Source of the DNA: Inhella gelatinilytica
GTDB taxonomy: Bacteria > Pseudomonadota > Gammaproteobacteria > Burkholderiales > Burkholderiaceae_C
NCBI RefSeq assembly: GCF_016093295.1
Contig: NZ_JAEDAL010000002.1
Span: 1 to 64,000 of the forward strand
Reading direction: 5' to 3'
DNA length: 64,000 bases
The notes beneath the pieces were generated by a model, which saw only the letters and a list, made by a program, of their open reading frames with translations, had not been told where the DNA came from and searched no databases. Within the stretch, counting starts at the first letter, position 1, and the number at the start of each line of letters is the position of its first letter. Below are positions 1 through 8,582 of the stretch, piece after piece. The translations under genes were made by a program, and so were the position numbers.

Positions 1-84
1 TTCCCATCCCGAACAGGACCGTGAAACACCTCAGCGCCGATGATAGTGCGGATTGCCCGTGTGAAAGTAGGACATCGTCAGGCT
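1..84 (+). rRNA. rrf: 5S ribosomal RNA, 3' part only
   Basis: The window opens inside a 5S rRNA gene. The CCCGAACAGGACCGTGAAAC segment, the GATGATAGTGCGGATT segment and the closing GTGTGAAAGTAGGACATCGT segment followed by CAGGCT are typical of betaproteobacterial 5S rRNA. The 5' third lies outside the window, so this is the end of an rrn operon read on the plus strand. The 3' end is set at the usual ...CAGGCT terminus. Confidence 0.93.
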
Positions 85-93
85 AATATCCCC

Positions 94-128
94 AAAAACC
101 CCCTCCAGCTAGCCTGGTGGGGGTTTTT
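94..128 (+). terminator. Intrinsic terminator of the rrn operon
   Basis: A stem pairs AAAAACCCCC (94-103) plus CCAG (105-108) with CTGG (114-117) plus GGGGGTTTTT (119-128), with one T-T mismatch and a short CTAGC loop. It starts about ten bases after the 5S rRNA and ends in a T run, as expected for rho-independent termination of the rRNA operon. The A tract on the left arm could make it work for minus-strand transcripts as well. Confidence 0.88.
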
Positions 129-183
129 GCTTTGTGCCTTTCTAATGGCGGTTTGAATGCCGCGGAACCCAGGTCGACGTGTA

Positions 184-227
184 TGACCTGCCCCCATCCG
201 CCATACCAGTCATTCGGAGAGAGTCCG
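184..227 (+). repeat. Left terminal inverted repeat of the IS
   Basis: About 44 bases, imperfectly inverted relative to 1386-1431. The outer 12 bases are identical, and TACCA and GTCCG blocks match further in. The orfB stop codon (210-212) lies inside this repeat, as in compact IS3-family elements. Confidence 0.85.
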
Positions 228-1088
228 GGGTTGAAGGGTAACTTCGTTGGGGGTTGGGTTTTGATCTGTGCCAGCTTGCTGGCGATGCAGGCGCGCGAAG
301 CGCCTCGGTGGCATGCGGCCAATGCTCGAATGGGGTCGCACCTCGTTGTAGTCCTGGACCCAGGCCCGGATCACTTCGCGTGCCTGAGGCAGGGTCTCGA
401 ACCAGTGCTCGTTCAGACACTCGTCCCGGAACTTGCCATTGAAGCTCTCGATGTATCCGTTCTGCATGGGCCGGCCTGGTTGAATCAGAATGTGCTGGAT
501 CTTGTGGCGCTCGCACCAGCCCAAGAACGCGCGGCTGGTGAACTCCGGTCCGTTGTCGGTGCGGACCGCCTTGGGATAGCCGCGGAACTGGGCGGCCTCG
601 TCCAAGAGCCTGGTCACGTACTGCCCGCCAATGCCAAAGTCCACGGCCATCTGCACGCACTCGTGACTGAAGTCGTCGGCCACGGCTAGGCACTTGATGC
701 GCCTTGCGTTGCACAGGCTGTCGGAGACGAAGTCCATGCTCCAGACGGCGTTGATCTTGTTGGTCGCCATCAGCGGCGTGCGCTGGCCCAACGGGCGCTT
801 GGCCTTCTTGCGCTTGCGAACCGCCAGGTCGGCTGCCTTGTAGAGGCGGTAAACGCGCTTGTGGTTGACGCCAGGAAAGTCGGCGCGCAGCACGTCATGC
901 ACGCGCCGGTAGCCAAAGCGCCTTCGCTCCAACGCGATGGCCTTGATCTTCTGGCTCAGCATCTGGTTCTCCGCGCTCGCTTCGGGCGGGTTGCGATAGG
1001 CATCTCGGCTCAGCCCCACAAGACGGCAGGCGCGGCGTTCGCTCAACTGGTGCTCCTGCACCATGCGACGCGCCGCGTCCCTGCGCAT
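210..1088 (-). CDS. IS3-family transposase OrfB, DDE integrase core
   Basis: The catalytic half of an IS3 transposase, which cuts and joins the IS ends. An N-terminal helical HTH_21-like region is followed by an rve integrase core with the three DDE residues in the expected contexts: WSMDFVSD, VRTDNGPEF and NGYIESFNGKFRDECL. At 292 residues it has normal length and no internal stop. The start given is the first ATG. In this family OrfB is usually made as an OrfAB fusion by -1 frameshifting, and its frame runs back open into the end of orfA through GGTAAAGCG, so a fused product is likely. Together with intact ends this points to a functional element. Confidence 0.93.
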   Translation of the reverse strand: MRRDAARRMVQEHQLSERRACRLVGLSRDAYRNPPEASAENQMLSQKIKAIALERRRFGYRRVHDVLRADFPGVNHKRVYRLYKAADLAVRKRKKAKRPLGQRTPLMATNKINAVWSMDFVSDSLCNARRIKCLAVADDFSHECVQMAVDFGIGGQYVTRLLDEAAQFRGYPKAVRTDNGPEFTSRAFLGWCERHKIQHILIQPGRPMQNGYIESFNGKFRDECLNEHWFETLPQAREVIRAWVQDYNEVRPHSSIGRMPPRRFARLHRQQAGTDQNPTPNEVTLQPRTLSE

Positions 1089-1096
1089 CTGTGGGG

Positions 1097-1372
1097 CTAG
1101 CGCTTTACCCCGAAGACGCCCTTGAGCGCGCTGATGTCCAGCATGGCCTCTGCCAGCAGCTTTTTAAGCTTGGCGTTCTCGCCTTCCAGCTCACGCAGGC
1201 GCACGGCCTCGCTGACCTGCAGGCCGCCGTACTTGGCGCGCCACTTGTAGAAGGTGGGCTGGCTGAAGCCTTCCTTGCGGCAAAGCTCGGCCACGGGTTC
1301 ACCGGCGGTGGCGCGGTTCAAAAAACCAATGATCTGCTGTTCGCTGTACTTGCTGGTTCTCATGTCCGTCAT
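1097..1372 (-). CDS. IS3-family transposase OrfA, helix-turn-helix
   Basis: A 91-residue DNA-binding partner of OrfB. It opens with a helix-turn-helix (YSEQQIIGFLNRA, then ELCRKEGFSQPTFYKWRAKY) and ends with a leucine-zipper-like coiled coil (LRELEGENAKLKKLLAEAML), the standard plan for IS3 OrfA, which binds the terminal repeats. Its stop lies at 1097-1099, nine bases before the first OrfB ATG. The last codons read GTA AAG CGC TAG. A -1 slip on the A-AAG would enter the OrfB frame, though three A residues make a weak slippery site compared with the A6G of other IS3 elements. Confidence 0.92.
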   Translation of the reverse strand: MTDMRTSKYSEQQIIGFLNRATAGEPVAELCRKEGFSQPTFYKWRAKYGGLQVSEAVRLRELEGENAKLKKLLAEAMLDISALKGVFGVKR

Positions 1373-1385
1373 TCTCCAGATGGGA

Positions 1386-1431
1386 CGGACTTCTCTCGTT
1401 CAGGTTGGTACGGCTGGGAGGGGGCAGGTCA
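1386..1431 (-). repeat. Right terminal inverted repeat of the IS
   Basis: About 46 bases at the orfA-proximal end, the partner of 184-227. It ends in GGGGGCAGGTCA immediately before the TGTA target duplication at 1432-1435. The promoter for orfA is expected at or just inside this repeat. Confidence 0.85.
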
Positions 1432-1529
1432 TGTAGGGTTTCCATAGAAAGAGGGCGCGACATGTCGGCACTCCCTTTCCAATCGCGTCCAAGCTCCGCT
1501 GAGGCCCAACCCGCCGCAGACGGTCACCG

Positions 1530-3398
1530 TCATTCGACCGTGACCGACTTCGCCAGGTTGCGGGGCTTGTCCACATCCGTGCCCCGTGCGCAGGCCGTGT
1601 GATATGCCAGCAATTGCAGCGGGATCACGTGGAGGATGGGGCTAAGGGCGCCGTAGTGTTCGGGCATGCGGATGACGTGCACGCCTTCGCTGCTCTCGAT
1701 GCGGCTGTCGGCGTCGGCGAACACGAAAAGTTGGCCACCGCGGGCGCGCACTTCCTGCATGTTGCTCTTGAGTTTTTCCAGGAGGGCGTCGTTGGGGGCG
1801 ACGGTGACCACCGGCATCTCGGCCGTGACCAAGGCCAGCGGGCCGTGTTTCAGTTCGCCGGCGGGGTAGGCCTCGGCGTGGATGTAGCTGATCTCTTTGA
1901 GCTTGAGCGCGCCCTCCAGGGCGATGGGGTAGTGCAGGCCGCGGCCCAGGAACAGGGCATTCTCTTTGCGCGCAAAGGCTTCGGACCAAGCCACGATTTG
2001 TGGCTCCAGGGCGAGCACGGCCTGCACCGCCAGCGGGAGGTGGCGCAGTTCCTTGAGGTAGCGGGTTTCGTCGGCGTCACTCAGGTGGCCGTTCTGTTTG
2101 GCCAGCACCAGCGTGAGCAAGAAGAGCCCGACCAACTGCGTGGTGAAGGCCTTGGTGGAGGCCACGCCCACCTCGGCGCCGGCGCGGGTCACAAACTGCA
2201 GCGCGCATTCGCGCACCATGGCGCTGGTGGCGACGTTGCAGACGGTCAGCGTGTGTTCCATGCCCAGGCTCCGCGCATGCTTGAGCGCAGCCAGGGTGTC
2301 TGCGGTCTCGCCGCTTTGGCTGATGGTGACGACCAGGGTGCGCGGGTCGGGCACGGAGTCGCGGTAGCGGTACTCGCTGGCAATCTCCACGCTGGTGGGG
2401 ATCTTGGCAATGGATTCCAGCCAGTACTTGGCCGTGCTGCCGCTGTAGTAACTGGTGCCGCAGGCCAGAATGAGCACGCGGTCCACCGCCTTGAGGCGTG
2501 CGCCGGCGCCCGGGCCCAGTAGCTCGGGGCCTATGGTTTCGACGGCGTCCAGCGTGTCGGCGATGGCTTTGGGCTGCTCGAAGATTTCCTTCTGCATGTA
2601 GTGGCGGTAGGGGCCCAACTCGGCGGCTCCGCTGTGGGCGTGCACGGTCTTGACCTCGCGGCTCACCTGCTCGAAGCGGCCACTCTCACTGAGGTGGGTG
2701 ATCCAGTGTTTGCCCAACTGCAGGTCGACCACATCGCCTTCGTCCAGGTAGCAGATTTGCTCGGTGATGCCGGCCAGGGCCATCGCATCTGAGGCCAGAA
2801 AGCGCTCCGGCGTGGCGGCGTCCTGCCCCACACCCAAGACCAGCGGGGATCCCTCGCGGGCGCCCACCACGCGTTCAGGCTCGTCGCGATGGAAGACGGC
2901 AATGGCATACGCCCCTTTGAGCCGCCCAACCGCTTGTTGCACCGCTTCGAGCAGATCGCCGGTGTAGAGCGAATCCACCAAGTGGCAAATCACTTCGGTG
3001 TCGGTTTGGCTGACAAATTGGTAGCCGCGCGCTTGCAACTCGGCGCGCAGTTCATCGTGGTTTTCGATGATGCCGTTGTGGACCACGGCCACGCGCCCGG
3101 CCGCATCTGCCGGCGCGTGGGCGCCTGGGCTGAAGTGCGGGTGGGCATTGCGGACGGCCGGCGCACCGTGGGTGGCCCAGCGCGTGTGGGCGATGCCGGT
3201 GCCGGAGGCAATGCCATCGCTGGCGGCCTGGGCTTGCAGTTCGGCCACCCGGCTGGTCGAGCGGGCGCGACGCAGTGCGCCGCCTTGGTGCACGGCCACG
3301 CCGCAGCTGTCGTAGCCACGGTACTCCAGCCGCTTGAGGCCCTCGATCAGGATGGGGGTGATGTTCCGGTTGCTGACCGCGCCGACGATGCCGCACAT
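1530..3398 (-). CDS. glmS: Glutamine--fructose-6-phosphate aminotransferase
   Basis: Makes glucosamine-6-phosphate from fructose-6-phosphate and glutamine, the first committed step to UDP-GlcNAc for peptidoglycan and lipid A. It starts MCGIVGAV, where Cys2 becomes the N-terminal nucleophile after Met removal, and continues with the class II glutaminase fold ([15 protein letters not shown]). Two SIS sugar-isomerase domains follow ([19 protein letters not shown], then the second SIS around [19 protein letters not shown]). It ends in the conserved [13 protein letters not shown]. At 622 residues it is slightly longer than the E. coli enzyme. No glmS ribozyme is expected or seen. It converges on the rRNA operon across the IS element and diverges from the Lrp-type gene at 3559. 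Confidence 0.97.
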   Translation of the reverse strand: MCGIVGAVSNRNITPILIEGLKRLEYRGYDSCGVAVHQGGALRRARSTSRVAELQAQAASDGIASGTGIAHTRWATHGAPAVRNAHPHFSPGAHAPADAAGRVAVVHNGIIENHDELRAELQARGYQFVSQTDTEVICHLVDSLYTGDLLEAVQQAVGRLKGAYAIAVFHRDEPERVVGAREGSPLVLGVGQDAATPERFLASDAMALAGITEQICYLDEGDVVDLQLGKHWITHLSESGRFEQVSREVKTVHAHSGAAELGPYRHYMQKEIFEQPKAIADTLDAVETIGPELLGPGAGARLKAVDRVLILACGTSYYSGSTAKYWLESIAKIPTSVEIASEYRYRDSVPDPRTLVVTISQSGETADTLAALKHARSLGMEHTLTVCNVATSAMVRECALQFVTRAGAEVGVASTKAFTTQLVGLFLLTLVLAKQNGHLSDADETRYLKELRHLPLAVQAVLALEPQIVAWSEAFARKENALFLGRGLHYPIALEGALKLKEISYIHAEAYPAGELKHGPLALVTAEMPVVTVAPNDALLEKLKSNMQEVRARGGQLFVFADADSRIESSEGVHVIRMPEHYGALSPILHVIPLQLLAYHTACARGTDVDKPRNLAKSVTVE

Positions 3399-3525
3399 GA
3401 TGAGTCGCCGCCCACGCGGCGCATGAAGTGTGAGGGCGCCATGCTAGGTGTGTCGGTTTGAAATGTGCTGTCTAAATTTGTCTCATCACGACAGAAAATT
3501 GCATGAACTAGACTCGCTGCAGATT

Positions 3526-3538
3526 TCATTCAAAATGA
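3526..3538. promoter_or_regulatory. Palindrome upstream of the Lrp/AsnC gene, possible operator
   Basis: A perfect 13-base inverted repeat, TCATT-CAA-AATGA, lies in the AT-rich divergent gap between glmS and the Lrp-type gene, 20 bases before the preferred start at 3559. Lrp/AsnC regulators commonly autoregulate through AT-rich palindromes in this position. That it is the operator of this regulator is inference from position only. Confidence 0.35.
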
Positions 3539-3558
3539 CAGTAAAACTGAAAGAAAGA

Positions 3559-4029
3559 ATGATCTTGAACGATGCCGACCGCCGCTTGCTGGACTTGGTG
3601 CAGACCGATGCCAGCCTGACCAACCAAAAGCTGGCCGAACGGGCTGGCCTGTCGCCCGCAACGGCCCTGCGGCGCATGAAGGCTTTGCGCGAGGCGGGCG
3701 TGATCGAGCGCGAGGTGGCGCTGCTGGCGCCCGCCCAGTTGGGCCCGGTGCTGACCGCGCTCGTCGAGGTCACGCTCGACCGCCAGGGCGCCGAGCACCT
3801 GGATGGCTTTGAGGCGCGCGCCGTGGCGTGCACCGAGGTGCAGCAGTGCTGGCGTGTTTCGCCAGGGCCGGACTTCCTCCTGGTCATCGCCACGCGCCAC
3901 ATGGAGGCCTACGCCGCGCTGGCGCAGCGTCTTTTCACGCAGGATGCCAACGTGCGCAACGTCAAGGCCTTCTTCGCCACCAAGCGCGCCAAATTCGAGC
4001 CGCGCCTGCCGCTGCCCGATCCGGCTTAA
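3559..4029 (+). CDS. Lrp/AsnC-family transcriptional regulator
   Basis: A small feast/famine regulator of 156 residues. The N-terminal helix-turn-helix reads LNDADRRLLDLVQTDASLTNQKLAERAGLSPATALRRMKAL in outline, and a C-terminal RAM (ligand-binding, oligomerising) domain runs from about residue 60 to the end (TALVEVTL, VSPGPDFLLVIAT). The ATG at 3559 is preferred because AAAGAAAG sits just upstream and the Lrp core begins at once. An ATG at 3535 would add eight residues. The ligand cannot be told. Divergence from glmS makes glmS a possible target, but only by position. The 5' region is clearly more AT-rich than the surrounding genes. Confidence 0.88.
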   Translation: MILNDADRRLLDLVQTDASLTNQKLAERAGLSPATALRRMKALREAGVIEREVALLAPAQLGPVLTALVEVTLDRQGAEHLDGFEARAVACTEVQQCWRVSPGPDFLLVIATRHMEAYAALAQRLFTQDANVRNVKAFFATKRAKFEPRLPLPDPA

Positions 4030-5207
4030 CGGCGCATTACCAGCAAGCCCTTGAGGTACTCGCCCTCGGGGAAGCACAGGGTCTGCGGGTGGTCCGCGGC
4101 GGCGCCGACGCGGTCCACGATGTAGGCGTCTACAAAGGCGTCCATGCCTGCACCGGCCACGATCTTGTGGAAAAGCTCGGGGCCCACGCCGCCGGAGCAG
4201 CTGTAGGTGCACAAGAGGCCGCCCGGCTTGAGCAGCTTGAGCCCCAGGCGGTTGATGTCTTTGTAGGCGCGGCTGGCGCGGTCGGCGTGCGCGGCCGAGG
4301 GGGCAAACTTGGGTGGGTCGAGCACGATCGCGTCGAACTGCCGGCCCTCCTTCAGGAAGCCGCGCAGCGTGGCGTTGACGTCGGCGTCCAGGGCGCGGTG
4401 GTGGTCCGGGTTGAAACCATTGAGCTCCACGTGGCGCGTGGCCCGCGCCAGGGCGGGGCCGGACGAATCCACGCTGGTCACGTCGGTGGCGCCGCCTGCC
4501 AATGCGGCGATGGAGAAGCCGCCCGTGTAGCTGTAGCAGTTCAGCACCGACTGCGCGCCCAGGCGGCGCACCCACTGGGCGAACTCGCGCCGGTTGTCGC
4601 GCTGATCCAGGTAGTAGCCGGTCTTGTGGCCTTCGGCCACGTCCAGGCTGAGCTTCCAGCTCGACTCGGTGAGGATGACCTCGGTGTTGCCCTCGCCGCG
4701 CACCCAGCCCTTGACGGGGGTGAGGCCTTCGAGCTGGCGCACGCCCGAGTCGCTGCGCTCATAGAGGCGCGTGAGGCCGGTGGCGGCGAGCAGGGCATCG
4801 GCGATCACGCCCTTCCACTTCTCGGTGCCGGCGGCCAAAAACTGCGCGACCAGCAGGTCGTCGTAGCGGTCGACGATGAGCCCGGGCAGGCCGTCGGCCT
4901 CGCCGTGGATCAGGCGCACGCCATTGCTGTCGACCGCGAGGCGCTCGCGGTAGGCGAGGGCGGCGGCAATGCGACGCGCAAAAAAGGCTTCGTCGACGCG
5001 CTCGGTTTCATCCCAGCTCCAGGCCCGCACCTTGATGGACGAGCTCGGGCTGTAAGCCGCCCAGCAGAGGAAGTCGCCACCGGCGGATTCCACGCGCACC
5101 GTTTCGCCGAAATCGGCCTTGCCCTTGGCGATCGAGCCCTCGAAGACCCAAGGGTGGCGGCGCAAGAGCGAGCGCTCTTTGCCCTCGCGGAGTTTGATGA
5201 CTTTCAT
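4026..5207 (-). CDS. rlmI: Class I SAM-dependent 23S rRNA methyltransferase, RlmI type
   Basis: 393 residues. The N-terminal PUA domain (KVIKLREGKERSLLRRHPWVF, split here by eye) is followed by a central EEHEE-like segment and a C-terminal Rossmann methyltransferase domain. Motif I is LNCYSYTGGFSIAAL, motif IV is DPPKF, and the catalytic region TYSCSGGV carries the cysteine that attacks cytosine C6. This is the plan of RlmI (YccW), which makes m5C1962 in 23S rRNA. The ATG at 5207 is chosen because the PUA domain begins there; the frame stays open upstream but would run into xerC. The 3' end overlaps the converging Lrp gene by four bases. Confidence 0.87.
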   Translation of the reverse strand: MKVIKLREGKERSLLRRHPWVFEGSIAKGKADFGETVRVESAGGDFLCWAAYSPSSSIKVRAWSWDETERVDEAFFARRIAAALAYRERLAVDSNGVRLIHGEADGLPGLIVDRYDDLLVAQFLAAGTEKWKGVIADALLAATGLTRLYERSDSGVRQLEGLTPVKGWVRGEGNTEVILTESSWKLSLDVAEGHKTGYYLDQRDNRREFAQWVRRLGAQSVLNCYSYTGGFSIAALAGGATDVTSVDSSGPALARATRHVELNGFNPDHHRALDADVNATLRGFLKEGRQFDAIVLDPPKFAPSAAHADRASRAYKDINRLGLKLLKPGGLLCTYSCSGGVGPELFHKIVAGAGMDAFVDAYIVDRVGAAADHPQTLCFPEGEYLKGLLVMRR

Positions 5208-5236
5208 GCCGCCATTGTCGCGGCAAGGCTTGCGGC

Positions 5237-6145
5237 TTACTTCTTGGCCCGCGGATGGGCGGCGTCGTAGACCTGGGCCAAGTGCTGCCAGTCCAGCCGT
5301 GTGTAGACCTGGGTGGTGCGGATGTTGGCGTGCCCCAGCAGCTCTTGCACGGCGCGCAGGTCGCCACTGCTTTGCAGCAGGTGGCTGGCATAGCTGTGGC
5401 GCAGCATGTGGGGGTGCACATGGGTGGGCAGGCCGGCCTGCTGCGCGGCCTGGGCCAGGCGAGCGCGGGCTTGGCTGGCTGAGAGCCGGCGGCCCCGTTC
5501 CCCCAGCAAGAGGGCCGGCTCTTCCGGCTGGGCCCACTGAGCGCGGGCGGCCAGCCAGGCGGTCAGGGCGGCGAGGGCGGCCTGGCCCAGGGGCACGCTG
5601 CGCGCCTTGCCGCCCTTGCCCAACACGTGGGCCTCGCCGGCTTCGCGGTCGATCCAGCCCGCGCCGCCGGGGCGAAGGTCAAGGCCCAGGGCTTCGGAGA
5701 TCCGCAGCCCGGCGCCGTAGAGCAACTCGATCAGGCAGCGGTCGCGCAAAGCGGCGGGGTCGTCACCCGAGGCCGGCTGCTCGGCCAGCGCGACGGCGTC
5801 GTCCACGGCCAAGGCTTTGGGCAAGGGGCGGGCCGCTTTGGGCGGGCGCAGGCCGAGGAGCGGGTCGTGCTCCATCAGGCGCTGGTGGGCCAGCCATTTG
5901 AAGAAGCCGCGCCAAGCCGAGAGCGTCAGCGCCAGGCTGCGCGGCCCCAGGCCGCCGGCGTGCAGCTCAGCCACCGCCTGCCGGGCGCCGGTGGGCCGCA
6001 GGGCCAGTGGCGTCAGGCCTTGTGCTGCGCAGGCGGCCTGCAGCCGCTCCAGCGCGGCGGTGTAGAGCTGCAGGCTGCGCGCCGCCAGACGCCGCTCCAC
6101 CTGCAGGTGCTGCAGGTAGGCGCCGGCGTGCTCGGGCAGCGGCAT
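5237..6145 (-). CDS. xerC: Tyrosine recombinase XerC
   Basis: Resolves chromosome dimers at dif together with XerD and FtsK. It is 302 residues long. The N-terminal SAM-like core-binding domain starts LPEHAGAYLQHLQVERRLA. The C-terminal catalytic domain keeps all active-site residues: Arg in GAGLRISE, Lys in LGKGGKAR, His-x-x-Arg in HMLRHSYA, His in LLGHANI and the nucleophile Tyr in TQVYTRLD. The ATG at 6145 lies 7 bases after the DUF484 stop; an upstream in-frame start at 6202 would overlap DUF484. The gene order dapF-DUF484-xerC matches that known in other proteobacteria and supports XerC over XerD. Confidence 0.93.
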   Translation of the reverse strand: MPLPEHAGAYLQHLQVERRLAARSLQLYTAALERLQAACAAQGLTPLALRPTGARQAVAELHAGGLGPRSLALTLSAWRGFFKWLAHQRLMEHDPLLGLRPPKAARPLPKALAVDDAVALAEQPASGDDPAALRDRCLIELLYGAGLRISEALGLDLRPGGAGWIDREAGEAHVLGKGGKARSVPLGQAALAALTAWLAARAQWAQPEEPALLLGERGRRLSASQARARLAQAAQQAGLPTHVHPHMLRHSYASHLLQSSGDLRAVQELLGHANIRTTQVYTRLDWQHLAQVYDAAHPRAKK

Positions 6146-6152
6146 GGCCGGG

Positions 6153-6827
6153 TCAGTCGTTTGCGGGCACCAGGCGGGCCAGGGCGGCGCTGGCGACCTC
6201 ACCCACGCGGATCAAGAACTCCGTGCCCTTTTCGGCGCTGTAGCGCGTCGCATCGGGCGAACCCAAGGCGAGCAGGCCAAAGGCCTCGCGCTGCCCCGCA
6301 CGCCGCAGCGGGATCAGGGCCAGGGAGGCCACAGCCTGCCCCTCGCTCGCGAGCCACTGCGCGGGCTCGGTGCTGCCGCTGCCGGCTTCGTGCACGCCGC
6401 AGTAGGGCTCCAGCAAATCGGTCGCGAACTGGCGCACCTCGTCGCTGCAGCCGCCGTCGTGGAACAGGCGCAGGGCGGTGGCGGGAATGAGGAAGCGGTC
6501 GCGCAACTCGGCCTGCAGGCGTGCGGGCAGGTCGGTCGGGTCTTGCACCTGGATCAGCGCCAGCGTCCAGGCCTGCAGCTTCTCGAAATGGCCGAGGTTT
6601 TCGGTGCCGGCGCGGATCATTTCGATGATCTTGCGCTCCAGGCCTTTGATGCGCTCCCGCAGCATCTCGGCCTGCCGCTCCTGCAGGGACACCGTGCGGT
6701 GGCCCAGCGGGTGCGAGAGCTGGATGTGGTGCAGGAGCTCGGCGTGGCGCTCGAAAAACGAGGGGTTGGCGGCCAGGTAGTTGGCGATGTCGGCTTCGGT
6801 GATGCCGTCCAGGGGTGCTGCGCTCAC
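6153..6827 (-). CDS. DUF484 family protein, GAF-like
   Basis: A 224-residue protein of the DUF484 family. The N-terminal helical part ([20 protein letters not shown], then a coiled coil through [18 protein letters not shown]) leads to a GAF-like domain (residues about 85-220) ending with the typical [20 protein letters not shown]. Its function is unknown, although the gene is almost always found between dapF and xerC in proteobacteria. The GTG start overlaps the dapF stop (GTGA), showing translational coupling. Confidence 0.88.
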   Translation of the reverse strand: MSAAPLDGITEADIANYLAANPSFFERHAELLHHIQLSHPLGHRTVSLQERQAEMLRERIKGLERKIIEMIRAGTENLGHFEKLQAWTLALIQVQDPTDLPARLQAELRDRFLIPATALRLFHDGGCSDEVRQFATDLLEPYCGVHEAGSGSTEPAQWLASEGQAVASLALIPLRRAGQREAFGLLALGSPDATRYSAEKGTEFLIRVGEVASAALARLVPAND

Positions 6828-7675
6828 AGTGAAATCGTTCCTTCAAAAACAAGGGTGGCGGGGCCGATGAGAAACACGGAGTCCGTGGCTTGACCGCTCC
6901 ATTCGATGCGCAGGTCGCCGCCGCGGGCCTGCACCTCCACCGCGGGGTCCAGGAGACCGGCGCGGATGCCGGCGACCACCGCGGCGCAGGTGCCGGTGCC
7001 GCAGGCGAGGGTTTCGCCCGCGCCGCGCTCGTAGACGCGAATGCGCGCGCGGGCCCGGGTTTGAATCTGCAGGAAGCCCACGTTCACGCCCTGAGGGAAG
7101 CGCGGGTCGGCCTGCACTTGGGGGCCCAAAAGGGTCACGGGGGCGCTGTCCACGTCGTCCACGAACAGCACGGCATGCGGGTTGCCCATGGAGATCAGGG
7201 CGGCGTCCACGTGCACGCCATCGACCAGTTGCAACGGCCACAGGCCGCGAGGGTCGGGGCGCAGGCTGCCCGCTTCGAAGGGCAGGCTTTCCGGCACCAG
7301 GCGGGGTGGACCCATGTCCACGCGCACACGGCCGTCGGGCATCAGGGCCAGCTCCAGCACGGCATTCACGGTGCGCACTCGTACCACCGACTGGGCGGTG
7401 AGCCCGCGGCTTGTGACGTAACGCAGAAAGCAGCGGGCGCCATTGCCGCAGTGCTCCACCTCGTCACCGTCGTTGTTGAAGATGCGGTAGCGGAAGTCCA
7501 CGTCATCCCCGGGAGCCGGGCGCTCCACCACCAGGATCTGGTCGCAGCCCACGCCGAATCGGCGGTCGCCCAAACGGCGCAATTGCTCGGGGCTGAGGTC
7601 AAATGGCGTGGTGGTGGCGTCCAGCACGACGAAGTCGTTGCCGGCGCCGTGCATCTTGGTGAACGGGAGTTGCAT
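6824..7675 (-). CDS. dapF: Diaminopimelate epimerase
   Basis: Converts LL- to meso-diaminopimelate for lysine and peptidoglycan. It is 283 residues long, the usual size, and starts [19 protein letters not shown]. Both catalytic cysteines are present, in [10 protein letters not shown] and in [10 protein letters not shown]. The dapF fold repeats ([16 protein letters not shown] and [11 protein letters not shown]) are intact. It lies downstream of the two acyltransferase genes with a 19-base gap and is coupled to DUF484 at its 3' end, so the five minus-strand genes 9448 to 5237 probably form one operon. Confidence 0.97.
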   Translation of the reverse strand: MQLPFTKMHGAGNDFVVLDATTTPFDLSPEQLRRLGDRRFGVGCDQILVVERPAPGDDVDFRYRIFNNDGDEVEHCGNGARCFLRYVTSRGLTAQSVVRVRTVNAVLELALMPDGRVRVDMGPPRLVPESLPFEAGSLRPDPRGLWPLQLVDGVHVDAALISMGNPHAVLFVDDVDSAPVTLLGPQVQADPRFPQGVNVGFLQIQTRARARIRVYERGAGETLACGTGTCAAVVAGIRAGLLDPAVEVQARGGDLRIEWSGQATDSVFLIGPATLVFEGTISL

Positions 7676-7694
7676 GGCCGGATTGTCGGCGCCC

Positions 7695-8582
7695 TCAGTA
7701 CACGGGCGGCTCGCCCGCTGGGCGCGTCTTGAAACGCCGGTGCACCCACAGGTACTGCGCGGGCTGCTCCCGAATGCGCGCTTCCAGCCAAGTATTCAGG
7801 GTGCGGGCATCGGTCAGCGCGTCCCCCGAAGGGTAGGCACTCAGCGGCGGGGGGCAACTGATGCGGTAGCCACGGCCCTGGGGCAGCATGGTCACCACGA
7901 GCGGCAGCACCACCATGTTCAGGCTGGCGGCCATCTTGGCCGGGGCCAGCAGGGTGCTGGCCTGAACGCCGAAGAAGGGCACGAACTCGGAGTCCTTGAG
8001 CCCGAAATCCATGTCCGGCGCGTTGACGAAGCCATAGCCCTCGCGGATCTTCTTGAGCACCGGGCGAATGCCCTCGTGGCGGCTGACAAAGGCACTCTGT
8101 CCGAAGCGCCCCCGGCCCCGCATCAGTTGAGCGTCGAAAACGGCGTTGCGCTGATGCTGGTACACATCCACTGCCGGTTTGGTCTGCATCAACGTCAGGG
8201 CGGGGCCAACCCACTCCAGGCCGGCAAAGTGCGGCAGCAGCCACATCACCGGTCGGTCGCTGTGTGCGCCTTGGTGGATGTCACCCTCCACCTGAATCAG
8301 GCGCAGCAGTCGCTCCGGGGGGGCGAACCACAGCAGGCCGCGGTCCAGGATGGACTGGCCCATCCAACCAAAGTGCGCGCGCGCCAGGGCCTCGCGCTCG
8401 ACCTCGGATTTTTCAGGGAAGCACAGGGCCAGGTTGCGCAGGGCGATGCGTTTGCGCGAGCGTGCCAAGCGCCACAGCAGGGCCCCGAGCCCCCGGCCCA
8501 GGGCGGCAAGTGCGGGCAGGGGCAGCCAGTGCAGCAACCACAGCAGCGCAATGGCCAGTCGCGCCCCCAGTCGGCCCATCAT
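7695..8582 (-). CDS. LpxL/HtrB-family lipid A acyltransferase (second of pair)
   Basis: A 295-residue inner-membrane acyltransferase that adds secondary acyl chains to lipid A or a related lipid. An N-terminal membrane helix ([20 protein letters not shown]) is followed by the LPLAT domain with the H-x4-E active site in [10 protein letters not shown] and the NAPDMDFG segment conserved in LpxL homologues. It ends with the family signature [13 protein letters not shown]. The ATG at 8582 overlaps the preceding gene's stop (ATGA). It differs enough from its neighbour to be a separate specificity; which carries the LpxL and which the LpxM role cannot be decided here. Confidence 0.87.
   Translation of the reverse strand: MMGRLGARLAIALLWLLHWLPLPALAALGRGLGALLWRLARSRKRIALRNLALCFPEKSEVEREALARAHFGWMGQSILDRGLLWFAPPERLLRLIQVEGDIHQGAHSDRPVMWLLPHFAGLEWVGPALTLMQTKPAVDVYQHQRNAVFDAQLMRGRGRFGQSAFVSRHEGIRPVLKKIREGYGFVNAPDMDFGLKDSEFVPFFGVQASTLLAPAKMAASLNMVVLPLVVTMLPQGRGYRISCPPPLSAYPSGDALTDARTLNTWLEARIREQPAQYLWVHRRFKTRPAGEPPVY

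Larger units (their letters stand above)
184..1431 (-). mobile_element. Complete IS3-family insertion sequence (IS407-type), 1248 bp
   Basis: The element starts with TGACCTGCCCCC (184-195) and ends with its exact inverse GGGGGCAGGTCA (1420-1431). It carries overlapping orfA and orfB on the minus strand. The 4 bases on either side are identical, TGTA at 180-183 and at 1432-1435, the target-site duplication length known for the IS407 group. Intact ends, intact direct repeats and two open transposase frames suggest a recent and possibly active insertion. It sits between the rRNA operon terminator and the 3' end of glmS, two converging units, so it interrupts no recognisable gene. Confidence 0.93.

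Noticed and set aside
1521-1546. Inverted repeat CGGTCAC / GTGACCG at the 3' end of glmS as a terminator
   Set aside because: It overlaps the stop codon and has no T run on either strand; it is probably a coincidence of coding sequence.
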